Shown: positions 1 to 8,380, numbered from the stretch's first letter. The stretch is DNA of 19,940 bases from Methanobrevibacter sp. (GCA_009777005.1 WRMT01000014.1:1-19940), one strand, 5' to 3'. Numbers and translations: made by a program. Notes: generated from the letters alone by a model not told the origin.

Positions 1-335
1 ATTATAGAATAATAATTTAATTTAGTATTCTTTAATCTATTTTAAAAATTTAATTATAGAATAATAATATAATTTAATACTCTTTAATTAATTTAAAAGG
101 ATTAAAATTATAGTATAATAATTTAATTTAATATTTTTTAATCTATTTTCAAAATTTATTTATAGAATAATAATGTAATTTAATACTCTTTAATAAATTT
201 TAAAAGATTAAAATTATAGAATAATTATTTAATACTCTTTAATCTATTTATAAATTTAAATTATAGAATAATAATAAAATTTAAAACTCTTTAATCTATT
301 TTAAAAAATTAAAATTAAAGAATAAAATCTTAAAA
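1..335. repeat. Degenerate ~52-bp tandem array
   Basis: The core ATTATAGAATAAT recurs near 1, 53, 107, 158, 213, 260 and (degenerate) 313, each followed by a CTCTTTAAT-like segment about 25 bases later. Spacing is 47-54 bases, so this is six to seven imperfect units. No coding frame is visible. The array runs from the window edge to just before the ribosome binding site of the ACT gene, so it probably continues to the left and separates this gene from its upstream neighbour, or holds its promoter. Confidence 0.75.
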
Positions 336-351
336 ATGTTTAGGGATTAAA

Positions 352-783
352 ATGAAAATCAAACAATTATCAATATTTTTAGAAAATAAAGAAGGGAGAC
401 TATGGCATACGTTAGATTTATTAGCTAAGGAAGATATTAATATAAGGGCTTTATCACTAGCTGATACATCTGAATTTGGAATTTTAAGACTTATTGTTCA
501 AGATCCTGAAAAAGCTAAAAAAATATTAGAAGATAATGATTTTGTTGTAAAAATTAAAAATGTAATCGGAGTTGAATTATCTGACACTCCTGGAGGACTT
601 GCATCTGTTTTAAAAGTTTTAAATGATAATAAAATTAATTTAGAATATCTTTATGCTTTTACTCATGAAAAAAGTGAAAAAGCTATTCTATTACTTCAAG
701 CAGATGATTTAGATAGCTTAATAATTACTTTAGAAGAAAACAATATTAAAGTTGTTCCTACGGAAGAAGTATACAACTTATAA
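352..783 (+). CDS. Tandem ACT-domain protein
   Basis: A 143-residue protein made of two ACT domains, about residues 1-68 and 70-143. Each opens with the ACT pattern of a beta strand followed by a turn and helix: KQLSIFLENKEGRL, then VIGVELSDTPGGLASVLKVL. ACT domains bind amino acids or similar small ligands and usually regulate enzymes allosterically; a stand-alone pair is a regulator without a catalytic domain. ATG 352 follows AGGGA at 342-346. Families of this kind commonly sit beside phenylacetate-CoA-ligase-like enzymes and indolepyruvate:ferredoxin oxidoreductase (iorAB) in methanogens, so a partner locus to the left is expected; that is inference, because the window starts here. The 50-bp repeats follow the gene on the 3' side. 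Confidence 0.85.
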   Translation: MKIKQLSIFLENKEGRLWHTLDLLAKEDINIRALSLADTSEFGILRLIVQDPEKAKKILEDNDFVVKIKNVIGVELSDTPGGLASVLKVLNDNKINLEYLYAFTHEKSEKAILLLQADDLDSLIITLEENNIKVVPTEEVYNL

Positions 784-895
784 ACATATTTACAACACTT
801 GAAATAATTTATAACTATTAATAATTGAAGCAAAACAATTCAATTAATTAATTAGCTATAAATTATTTTTCTATAATAAAAATAAATACTTATAT

Positions 896-1022
896 CTTAA
901 TTTATTTGATTTAGTTTTGTTTAATATTAAAACAATTAATTTTTTCTTAATTTATTTGATTTAGTTTTGTTAAATATAATAACAATTATTTATTTCTTAA
1001 TTTCCATGATTTATATTTGTTA
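896..1022. repeat. 50-bp tandem repeat in a convergent gap
   Basis: A unit beginning CTTAATTTATTTGATTTAG starts at 896 and 946 and, more degenerate, at 996, giving an exact 50-base period over about 2.5 copies. The last copy runs up to the stop codon of the minus-strand oxidoreductase (1020-1022). The gap lies between two convergent genes, and T-rich runs on both strands could stop transcription from either side. Confidence 0.8.
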
Positions 1023-2003
1023 AAAATTATCTGATGGAAAAACAACACCTATTTGCTTACGACATTCAGTTAAGATTTCATGAATATCTATAGATAATTG
1101 ATGTGGTACTTTATCTGATTGAATTTTACCTGCTTTTACACAATGTAAGAATTCTTTTAGTTCCCATATCATACCACCCATAGCTTCTTCTGAAATTTGT
1201 TCTTTTTTCTTAGTTTCACAATTGATAAAATATACATCATTGAAATGATTCAATGGATCAATGTAAATATTCCCATTTTCTCCTTGAATTTCTGTTTTAA
1301 TAAGAGTATCCGTTACTTTAGAGTGTAAAATTACAAGTTCAAAACTATCATAGCTAAAGATTATAGTACCTAATCCATCAACTCCGCTTTCCAACAAGAT
1401 TCCTGAAGCATGAATACTTTTTGGCTTACCAAACAATCCAATAGCTATGCTAATTGCATATACTCCTAAATCCATAATAGAACCAGTGGACAATTCACGT
1501 CTAAAGGTTGTTGGATTCATTCCATCTAAATAATCTTTGTAGCGACTGGAATATTTTCCATAAACTATTACTCCACGTCGTAATTTCCCAAGCTTAGCTA
1601 ATGCTTTTTTAGTTTTTTTAAAGTTTTCTGTATATAAAGGCATGATTCCATCTTGTAAATAGCTATTGTTTTTTCTTGCACACTCAACCATCTTTTTAAC
1701 TTCTCTATCATTAGAAGCTAATGGTTTTTCACACAAGACAGGGATTTTATGCTTTAAAAAATAGATACTTAATTCATAATGAAGTGAATTAGGCACAGCT
1801 AAGTAAACTGCCTGAATTGTATTTGATTTACACATTTCTTGATAAGTTTCATATACATTAGCTATTTCAAATTTCCGAGCAAAGTCATTTGCATTTTCTA
1901 CTTTTTTACTACATACTGATACAACTTCAATTTCACCCAGTTCATTTGCAGCTTCCATGAATAGTTCAGATATAAAATTTGTCCCTACAATACCAAATTT
2001 CAT
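1020..2003 (-). CDS. Gfo/Idh/MocA-family NAD(P)-dependent oxidoreductase
   Basis: A 327-residue cytoplasmic dehydrogenase of the usual family length. The N-terminal Rossmann domain (1-120) opens with GIVGTNFISELF in place of the dinucleotide-binding GxGxxG. The family EKP motif is at 92-94 (CEKPLA), and the C-terminal alpha/beta domain has the STGSIMDLGVY segment (172-182) that normally carries the catalytic Asp/His region. These enzymes oxidise or reduce sugars, inositols or related polyols; the substrate cannot be read from the sequence. The start is well set by a strong GGAGGA at 2009-2014. The gene stands alone, faces the ACT gene, is visibly less AT-rich than its surroundings and adjoins a wrecked transposase-like region, which suggests acquisition, perhaps from a Firmicute. 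That origin is inference. Confidence 0.88.
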   Translation of the reverse strand: MKFGIVGTNFISELFMEAANELGEIEVVSVCSKKVENANDFARKFEIANVYETYQEMCKSNTIQAVYLAVPNSLHYELSIYFLKHKIPVLCEKPLASNDREVKKMVECARKNNSYLQDGIMPLYTENFKKTKKALAKLGKLRRGVIVYGKYSSRYKDYLDGMNPTTFRRELSTGSIMDLGVYAISIAIGLFGKPKSIHASGILLESGVDGLGTIIFSYDSFELVILHSKVTDTLIKTEIQGENGNIYIDPLNHFNDVYFINCETKKKEQISEEAMGGMIWELKEFLHCVKAGKIQSDKVPHQLSIDIHEILTECRKQIGVVFPSDNF

Positions 2004-2301
2004 TTTCTTCCTCCACTTATACTTTGATTGTAATAATATGTAAAATTGTAGCTATTATAACTATTTGCAGAAAAACTTATACAAGAAATATATATTATAA
2101 TTGAGAAATATATTGCATAAAATATTATTTAGGGATTAACTATGCAAATAAAAAAATAATAATACAACGATGTTGTTTTATAGTTTAACACAAAAGCATA
2201 AAAGTAATTATGGATTAAATTAAATAGTAGCTAAATCATGTTTAAGATTCAAATTTAAATAAAAATCAGATGAATTAGGCTATTTTTAGATAATTTCTTA
2301 A

Positions 2302-2637
2302 ATTATTGAGATAGTTTTATGGAAAAATTATTTGGATGAAAAGAGTGTAAATAACTAAAAAGTTTATATATGTGATGGTTATTTGCATATTGAATCTGTT
2401 TTTCCTATGTGTCCTAATTGTGGTAGTGTTAACTAGAAAACTTATTTTTAAAAGTATAAAACACTTATTTTTTCAGATATAAGAAGGAAATTTCCTTCTG
2501 CTCTTAAATCATGTTATCTGAGTTAATTATTCATGTTTCAAGACTTTTACCTTATTTTTGAGACAATAATGTGGAAAAAACCAATAATCTTTGAAAACTA
2601 TATTTATAAGACATATCCTAATTATATTAAGCGATAA
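2302..2637 (+). pseudogene. Decayed zinc-ribbon gene, probable transposase relic
   Basis: One frame, read through four stops (2356, 2434, 2449 and 2524), gives coherent protein-like sequence. The clearest stretch is VYICDGYLHIESVFPMCPNCG (encoded about 2362-2424), followed by basic and aromatic-rich fragments. A CPxCG finger near the N-terminus after a VxxxDGxLHI strand is typical of ISL3-type and related transposases, but the rest is too degraded to prove it. The upstream part (2004-2300) and the stretch 2638-2843 hold no convincing gene, although an abandoned start with AGGGAT before ATG lies near 2131-2144. It is certainly broken, less certainly a transposase. Confidence 0.45.
2482..2499. 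repeat. Perfect 18-base palindrome
   Basis: AGAAGGAAATTTCCTTCT is self-complementary over its whole length, with a GC content that stands out locally. It lies inside the broken zinc-ribbon gene. It could be a protein-binding site, part of an insertion-sequence end, or chance. Confidence 0.6.
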
Positions 2638-2843
2638 AGTAAAATTAAATAAGGAACAGAAGCTTGTTGTGATATTAAAGAATGAAATGGATGAATGAAA
2701 TACAAATTTCTATCTGGTAAGTTTTTTACACTCACTTATAATAATTATTTTTTATATTAATAAATACAATATATTATACTATAGCTTAAATATTAAGAAA
2801 TATCAAAATTTAGATAAAATTAATAGCTATTAGGAGTTTCAAC

Positions 2844-3770
2844 ATGTTTGAAAGATTTAAAAAGAAAGAAATACCAACTGAAAATCTAATTGAACTTGAT
2901 ATTGATAATCCTGTTGATTGTCTCTGTGATTTTACATATAATTTTTATTGGAACCATAATGGTGAAAAACTTGATTTAGCTGATAAAATTCCTGGCAATA
3001 GCTATAGCTTTGAAAATATTGTTGAACATCTGAAAAATAAAGGGTCTATTAAAATAAATGGAAATGTAGGTCACAGACTATGTTCAAGTATGGGTGTTGA
3101 TTTAAAATATTTTGGTGGTAGTGGTAAAGCCTGTGATGTTGGAGATGTTTTTGTAAATGGAGATGTAGCTAGTCGAATGGGAATAAGTATGAGACGTGGA
3201 AATATATATGTAAAAGGCAAAGTTACAGACCCTATTGGTAATTTAATTGAGATAAAATCTGATATTAAAGGATACAAAAAGTTTAAATCTATCACAGAAA
3301 TATTAATGGACAATCCATCAAAAGTTAAATTGATTGGCTCAAATCTAAGTGGAAAAACATTAGAAATTAATGATGGAATAATTAGAGATACTATAGGTGC
3401 AAGATTAGATAATGACAGTGAAATAATCGTTAATAGTGATGTAGATTTATCAACTGGGATTTTAATGAAAAAAGGAATTGTCAGAGTAAATGGAAATGCT
3501 GGAAACAATACAGCTGCACTTTTAAATGGAGGCACTATAATAATTAACGGAGATTGTGATGATTTTTCAGCTGTTGAAATGAAAAATGGGATAGTAATTA
3601 TAGATGGAAATGCAGGAAAATATTTAGGAGCAAAAAAATCTGGTGGAACAATCTTTGCAAAAAAAGGAAGTCCAATACACCCTACATCTGAAAAAACAAT
3701 AAATAATGACGATAAAAATGTTTTACAATCATTAAAAAAAAATCCTTCTAATTTTTTGAAATTTGAATAG
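2844..3770 (+). CDS. FwdC-like GXGXG beta-helix protein
   Basis: A 308-residue protein whose residues 68-275 are a right-handed beta-helix of the GXGXG type found in subunit C of formylmethanofuran dehydrogenase (FwdC/FmdC) and the C-terminal domain of glutamate synthase. The repeats are plain: INGNVGHRL, VNGDVASRMG, VKGKVTDPIG, VNGNAGNNTA, INGDCDDFSA and IDGNAGKYLGA, each with a Gly-rich turn. Residues 1-60 form a charged N-terminal region absent from ordinary FwdC, and 130-200 is an irregular section in mid-helix. In FwdC the helix packs against the formyl-transfer subunits. Here no fwdA, fwdB, fwdD or gltB partner adjoins it, so it is a paralogue of unknown partner. ATG 2844 follows AGGAG at 2831-2835. 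Confidence is high for the fold and low for the role. Confidence 0.8.
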   Translation: MFERFKKKEIPTENLIELDIDNPVDCLCDFTYNFYWNHNGEKLDLADKIPGNSYSFENIVEHLKNKGSIKINGNVGHRLCSSMGVDLKYFGGSGKACDVGDVFVNGDVASRMGISMRRGNIYVKGKVTDPIGNLIEIKSDIKGYKKFKSITEILMDNPSKVKLIGSNLSGKTLEINDGIIRDTIGARLDNDSEIIVNSDVDLSTGILMKKGIVRVNGNAGNNTAALLNGGTIIINGDCDDFSAVEMKNGIVIIDGNAGKYLGAKKSGGTIFAKKGSPIHPTSEKTINNDDKNVLQSLKKNPSNFLKFE

Positions 3771-3933
3771 TTTTTAATGTTATTTCAGAATTAGCTAAAC
3801 ATTATAATATTTTTAATAAAAGTAAAATACAAACATTTATTTATAATTAAAAATTAATTTTTAATGTGTATTTTAGTAATAATTTATTTATAATATAATT
3901 AATTACTTTTTTCTTATAACATTAATTAAATCT

Positions 3934-4215
3934 ATTTTTTTAAATTAATAGATAAAAAATATTAAATTAAAAAATAATAGCTTAAAACTTAATTAAAATA
4001 AAAAATAATTCAAATTTATTAAATTAAAAAATAATAGCTTAAAACTTAATTTGAATTTATTTTTTTAAATTAATAGATAAAAATATTAAATTAAAGATTT
4101 ATAGCTTTAAACTTAATTAGAGTTTATTTTTTTAAATTAATAGATAAAAAATATTAAATTAAAAGTAATTCAAATCTATTCAATTAAAAAAAATAATAGG
4201 TTAAAACTTATTAAT
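3934..4215. repeat. A/T-only tandem array with an exact 34-base duplication
   Basis: The segment 3961-3994 recurs exactly at 4018-4051 and with a few changes at 4085-4118; a scrambled copy lies near 4180-4215. A second block, TTTTTTAAATTAATAGATAA, begins near 3935, 4060 and 4127. Copies are 57-67 bases apart. The array fills most of the gap between the FwdC-like gene and htpX (3771-4326), where I see no coding frame. Confidence 0.75.
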
Positions 4216-4326
4216 TAGAAATTAAAAAATACACATATTTGATTTTTAATTAATAGGCAAAGTTATTTTACAAAATATAAATAAGAATATTTCTTTTTAT
4301 TTAATACTAAGATAAGGAGTGCAATA

Positions 4327-5286
4327 ATGAAATTAAATTCATGGGGTCTTAGACTAAGATTATGGATAGCTATGGTTTTATTATTTGGTTTAGTTTATGT
4401 TATTCTCGCTTTAGCAGGAAGTTTACTTGGATTTGGAGGATATACATTTTATGCTGCATTAGGATTTGGTATTGTTTTTTTACAATATTTAATCGGACCA
4501 TCAATTGTTCAATTATCCATGGGAGTTAAATATGTTTCTGAATCTGAAGCACCGGAACTTCATCAAATGGTTTCAGATTTAGCTATGGCTGCTGGAATTC
4601 CTAAACCTAAAATTGGAATATCAAACCTTAATGTTCCAAATGCTTTTGCATTTGGCAGAACAAAAAAAGATGGAAGAGTTTGTGTTACAAGAGGTTTATT
4701 GAATATATTAAATAAAGAAGAACTAAAAGCTGTTTTAGGTCATGAATTAGCTCATATAAAACATAATGACATGGCAGTTACAACATTAATAAGTGCTATT
4801 CCATTGATTTGTTATTACATAGCTTTGTCCTTTTTTTGGGGAGGAGATAGTAGAAATAATGGAGGATTTATAATAGGAATATTGGCTTTCATAGCTTACT
4901 TACTTGGACAGCTAATTGTTTTATTTGTTTCAAGAACAAGAGAATATTATGCAGATCAAGGTAGTATAGAATTTGGATGTCAACCTGATAAATTAGCTTC
5001 AGCATTATATAAACTTGTCTATGGTTCAGCTACTGCTAGTAAGGAAGAAATTAAAAATATTCAAGGAATAAAAGCTTTCTTCTTAAATGATGTTTCAATA
5101 GCTAGTAATGAAATTAATGAATTATCACAACTAGATATTAATCGTGATGGGGAAATTTCTGCAGGAGAATTATCTCAATTAAAATATAAAAAAGTTAATA
5201 TTAAAACAACAGATAAATTAATGGAGTTAGTTTCAACTCATCCTAATATGCTAAAAAGAATAGAAAGGTTAGCTGAATATAGCTAA
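4327..5286 (+). CDS. htpX: HtpX-type M48 membrane zinc metalloprotease
   Basis: A 319-residue membrane protease for quality control of membrane proteins. Hydrophobic segments lie at about 13-35, 40-62, 150-170 and 182-202. The zinc site is H139-E140-LA-H143 (HELAHIKH), with the third ligand E206 in SRTREYYAD. The C-terminal STHP motif (303-306) before a basic helix is also typical. Residues 270-281, DINRDGEISAGE, form a canonical EF-hand calcium loop with ligand positions 1, 3, 5, 7 and 12 filled, placed between the catalytic core and the C-terminal helix. Similar acidic loops are, as I recall, seen in other archaeal HtpX proteins. ATG 4327 follows AAGGAG at 4314-4319. It is transcribed towards the signal-peptidase-like gene. 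Confidence 0.93.
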   Translation: MKLNSWGLRLRLWIAMVLLFGLVYVILALAGSLLGFGGYTFYAALGFGIVFLQYLIGPSIVQLSMGVKYVSESEAPELHQMVSDLAMAAGIPKPKIGISNLNVPNAFAFGRTKKDGRVCVTRGLLNILNKEELKAVLGHELAHIKHNDMAVTTLISAIPLICYYIALSFFWGGDSRNNGGFIIGILAFIAYLLGQLIVLFVSRTREYYADQGSIEFGCQPDKLASALYKLVYGSATASKEEIKNIQGIKAFFLNDVSIASNEINELSQLDINRDGEISAGELSQLKYKKVNIKTTDKLMELVSTHPNMLKRIERLAEYS

Positions 5287-5306
5287 TCTAAATTTTTATT
5301 TTATTT

Positions 5307-5500
5307 GAATTCTTTTAAATCTTTTTTAATATACTTAAAGTAATTTTAAAAAAATTTATTATTTAAATTCTTTTAAATCTTTTTTTAATATACTTAAAGT
5401 AATTTTTTAAAATTTTTATTATTTGAATTCTTTTAAATCTTTTTTTAATATACTAAAAGTAATTTTTATACATTTTATTTTATTTAAATTCTATAAAAAC
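5307..5500. repeat. ~59-bp tandem repeat between convergent genes
   Basis: The unit begins GAATTCTTTTAAATC (or AAATTCTTTTAAATC), at 5307, 5365, 5425 and, shortened, 5486: spacings of 58, 60 and 61 bases. Each unit contains a T6-T7 tract and TAATATACTTAAAGTAATTTT. It starts 21 bases after the htpX stop and faces the end of the minus-strand protease gene. Repeated T tracts on the coding strand of htpX would serve as successive archaeal terminators; that role is inference. Confidence 0.85.
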
Positions 5501-5546
5501 AATTTTTAAAATTTATATAACTCTTTTTTTTAAATAATTCAAATTG

Positions 5547-6188
5547 TTAATTCATAGAACTCCATACTCTAGCTACTCCTACAATATTTGACATATCAGT
5601 CCATTTTTCAACAGCTATCATATTATAATAAGTACCATTTTCAAAAATAGTTATTGTATCATTATTGTCAGATGATAGGAAAACTTTATCTCCACTGATA
5701 TAAGCTACTCTTTTTATTAATAATTTATATTCCGGATCTTTAGCTACTACTATGTCACCAACTTGAATATTTTGGGTTTTTTCAATTATAACTTCTTCTC
5801 CATCTAATAATGTTGGAAACATTGATATTCCATCTACAATGACTCTCATAGGTAGTTTATCTTCTCCAAATTGAGAACTTATATGAAGATTTATGTCATT
5901 AAACCCATATTTTCTAGCTATTTCCATAATTCCAAATTTTAAAGAACTAATATCACTATTTACATTATTCATTTCTTTTATACTATAAGTTATTATTTCA
6001 TTTTCCATGGATTCCATGTCTTTTCCAAAAGGAATAGCTAATAATTTAACTGTAGCATTTTCTCCATCTAAATAGATATCCATTCTAATATTATCTGAAA
6101 GTGAATAAAGACTAGCTCCTAAAACTCCAAGAAGAATTATTATAGAAAACACTGAAAATACTATTATAATTTTACTATTTTTTTCCAT
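5547..6188 (-). CDS. Membrane-anchored signal-peptidase-like serine protease (S26/S24)
   Basis: A 213-residue protein with one N-terminal transmembrane segment (about 6-29), a spacer of about 90 residues, then a signal-peptidase/LexA-like catalytic fold. The likely nucleophile is Ser122 in DGISMFPTL and the general base Lys159 in LLIKRV, the Ser/Lys pair of this clan. GDIVVAK (144-150) matches the strand between them. In ordinary archaeal signal peptidases the serine follows the membrane anchor closely, so the long spacer (30-115) is odd and could be an extra extracytoplasmic domain. The start is the ATG at 6188, because GGGAGGT lies just upstream (6193-6199); an upstream in-frame ATG at 6203 would place that site inside the gene. 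It may process exported proteins; the substrate is unknown. Confidence 0.8.
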   Translation of the reverse strand: MEKNSKIIIVFSVFSIIILLGVLGASLYSLSDNIRMDIYLDGENATVKLLAIPFGKDMESMENEIITYSIKEMNNVNSDISSLKFGIMEIARKYGFNDINLHISSQFGEDKLPMRVIVDGISMFPTLLDGEEVIIEKTQNIQVGDIVVAKDPEYKLLIKRVAYISGDKVFLSSDNNDTITIFENGTYYNMIAVEKWTDMSNIVGVARVWSSMN

Positions 6189-6370
6189 GAGTATACCTCC
6201 CATTGAAATTAAATTATAAATAGAATACTTATGGCTTATTTTGAATTTTGTTTCATATTGTTAGATTCACATTTGAAATATTAAATTGATTTAGGTTTAA
6301 AGACTTTTTAATTGATTTGGGTTTTAAAAATTTTTAACTGATTTTGATTTAATACTTTTAATTGAATTTA

Positions 6371-7072
6371 TTAAAAATTTTTCACATCCTTTATTAAATC
6401 ATCATGATCTAAAAAATCCATATTTAGCATTAATTTCATGGTTTCAATATCAATTTGTCCAGGTGCTGTTGCATCCTCACCTGAAGCAAATGTAATAGGT
6501 GAAGAAAATTTAGAAGCAACTACTCGAGTGTAGCTACCTAATTCTCCCATAGAAATAGCTATTGTATCTTTACAACGTGAAAGAATAGCTAAAACAATAA
6601 TAGTATCTTCCAAATTCCTTGGCATAACTGCAATTTTAGCTATATCTCCTAATTTTTTTTCTTTTTTAACAATAGCTAATAAATCATCTACAGGTGGTGT
6701 TTTTTCAAAATCATGGAAGGACACTATGGTTTTAACACCAGAATCTTTTATTGATTTAATATATTTTAAATCTGTTTGAAGTTCAATATCAACATAATCA
6801 GCTATTTCAGAACATTCTTGAAGAATAGCTACTCTTTCTTCCTCACTACCTTGAAAAAATCCTCCTTCTGATTTAACTCGATTAGTAATAATGGTTGGAA
6901 AGTTTATCTCTTCAATTATATCTTTTACAACTTTAGTACTTGGGTCAGTTAAACCATCTATCCTAAGTTCTAAAATATCTGCCCCTCGTTCTATACAATT
7001 TTTTGCAGTTTTTATCACTAAATCTTTATTTTTTTTAAAAATTGGAATAGCTATTTTTGTTTCATAGTACAA
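6371..7072 (-). CDS. aroD: 3-dehydroquinate dehydratase, type I
   Basis: A 233-residue type I dehydroquinase, the third step of the shikimate pathway (3-dehydroquinate to 3-dehydroshikimate through a Schiff base). The TIM-barrel signatures are all present: ELRIDGL (35-41) with the substrate-binding Glu and Arg, H120 in SFHDFEKTP as the general base/acid, K146 in AKIAVMP as the Schiff-base lysine, R183 in SYTRV and Q206 in APGQ. The best start is TTG 7072, preceded at good spacing by GAGGG (7079-7083); the nearby ATGs at 7065 and 7077 are out of frame. The gene lies 182 bases upstream, in transcription order, of the protease gene and could be cotranscribed with it. Confidence 0.95.
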   Translation of the reverse strand: MYYETKIAIPIFKKNKDLVIKTAKNCIERGADILELRIDGLTDPSTKVVKDIIEEINFPTIITNRVKSEGGFFQGSEEERVAILQECSEIADYVDIELQTDLKYIKSIKDSGVKTIVSFHDFEKTPPVDDLLAIVKKEKKLGDIAKIAVMPRNLEDTIIVLAILSRCKDTIAISMGELGSYTRVVASKFSSPITFASGEDATAPGQIDIETMKLMLNMDFLDHDDLIKDVKNF

Positions 7073-7547
7073 TTCATTCCCTCAGTTTTTTAAGTGAATA
7101 ATATTTATTTTATAACTTGCTTAAAAATACTATAATTTTGTTATTATTTAAATTTTTTATTTTTACTAAGAATTTCAATGTTTTTAAGTAAAATTTACTC
7201 TTTTAAGGTTCTATTAATAATTTTTTATATAATTATAATAATCATGATTTGTATAACAAAAATTTTGAATTACTAATATTTTTAAATGTATAACTTTAAT
7301 GCAACTTATCTATCACCAAATAGGTTTAAATTTTTTTCATATTAAAATTTTAAAGAATTTTTTCATTTAATTAAAAGAATCTGTATTATTAAGATTTTAT
7401 ATGAATTTATAAAATAGCTATTTTTCACTACTTTTAGCTTATTATATTTAAATATTACTGCTTTTAAGCTAAAGACAAACTATTTAATATTTATTAAAAA
7501 AAATAAAAAATACATTATAATAAAAAATTTTTATAGGTGAAAAAAAT
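7073..7547. other. AT-rich gap between divergent genes
   Basis: This 475-base gap separates aroD (minus) from the broken gene at 7548 (plus). It must hold both promoters, and A/T runs resembling TATA boxes are too common to single one out. I see no coding frame, repeat array or structured RNA. Confidence 0.5.
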
Positions 7548-8040
7548 ATGGATAAAAAAAAGAATATAATGGTATTTATGTTGTTCTTGGATTTTTTATT
7601 GTCATTGGAATAATTTTCTCTTTAGCATATCATCCTACAACATAGGAATATAATACTAATGATACAAACCCATATGATGATACTATTATTACAAACCATC
7701 AATTGAAGAAATTAATTCTTTTACAATTCCTAGTGAATATAAAACAGTGCAAAAATCAATTCCTTATAACAATAAAAGTGTTGAATGGATTTTTTCGAAT
7801 GATAATTCTACAGTGAATATTACAATTAGTAGTGGAAATCAAGTAGATACTCGATATTATGTAGCAAATAAAACTGGTGTATATTGTGATATGATACAAA
7901 TTAATAACAGAAATGGATTATTTTTAATATATAGTAACGGATATGGATTTCTTTATTATCATAATGGGGAAACAATTGAAATATTTACAAATAGTTACAA
8001 TTTTGAAAATATTTTTAGTCAGTTTGTTTTGCCAGAATAA
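7548..8040 (+). pseudogene. Broken gene for a small membrane-anchored extracellular protein
   Basis: ATG 7548 has a good AGGTGA site (7535-7540). The frame must shift twice to give sensible protein. Adding one A to the A8 run at 7554-7561 yields MDKKKEYNGIYVVLGF and a hydrophobic anchor up to SLAYHPTT; TAG 7643-7645 then interrupts it; adding one A in ACAAACC near 7691-7696 joins this to PSIEEINSFTIPSEYK and the long C-terminal frame to 8040. The repaired product, about 160 residues, has an N-terminal membrane segment and a hydrophilic, Asn/Tyr-rich outside domain (VEWIFSNDNSTVNITI, TRYYVANKTG). I do not recognise the family. The open part 7747-8040 alone lacks a good start. The two frameshifts could be homopolymer sequencing errors, but the added stop argues for real decay. 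Confidence 0.7.
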
Positions 8041-8049
8041 ACTATTTTT

Positions 8050-8172
8050 TTAACCATTTAATCTTCTTACTAGGTTTTCAAGAGTGTTGGCAAGTCCTTC
8101 ACCAATTTCTTCACCTAACTCTCTATAATCTTTAGCATTTTTCACAGCTGATTCTCGAATATTAACTTCTAT
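8050..8172 (-). pseudogene. Short minus-strand coding remnant
   Basis: Read on minus from 8172 to the stop at 8050-8052, the frame gives IEVNIRESAVKNAKDYRELG, then EEIGEGLANTLENLVRRLNG. Its local base composition is less AT-rich than its surroundings, and the amphipathic-helix pattern is protein-like. A stop (8173-8175) cuts it off upstream and the only internal start is GTG 8145, without an evident ribosome binding site. It is best read as the surviving C-terminus of a lost gene lying tail to tail with the broken gene at 7548-8040. The family is not recognised. 8176-8370 is plain A/T sequence that presumably carries the promoter of the next gene. Confidence 0.5.
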
Positions 8173-8380
8173 TTATATATTTTATTTATAATTTTTTATA
8201 AATACTAATTCATGATAACAATTTTTTCAGAAAAAAGAAAATTTTTAAAATTCATTAATAAAAAAGTTAATCTATTTGACTAAAATAAAAAATATAAGAG
8301 AATATAAATGATTGTAAATTAATATAATTAATATAAATAAAAATAGCTAAATTCTAATATAATATAAATTAGGTGTTTAA

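Noticed and set aside
3071..3535. A 154-residue open frame on minus inside the FwdC-like gene
   Set aside because: It is antisense to a clear beta-helix gene, has no ribosome binding site and its composition mirrors the real gene's codons.
7643..7645. In-frame TAG in the broken gene as possible pyrrolysine
   Set aside because: Two frameshifts in the same gene point to decay, and nothing in the window hints at pyrrolysine machinery, which is not expected in this order.
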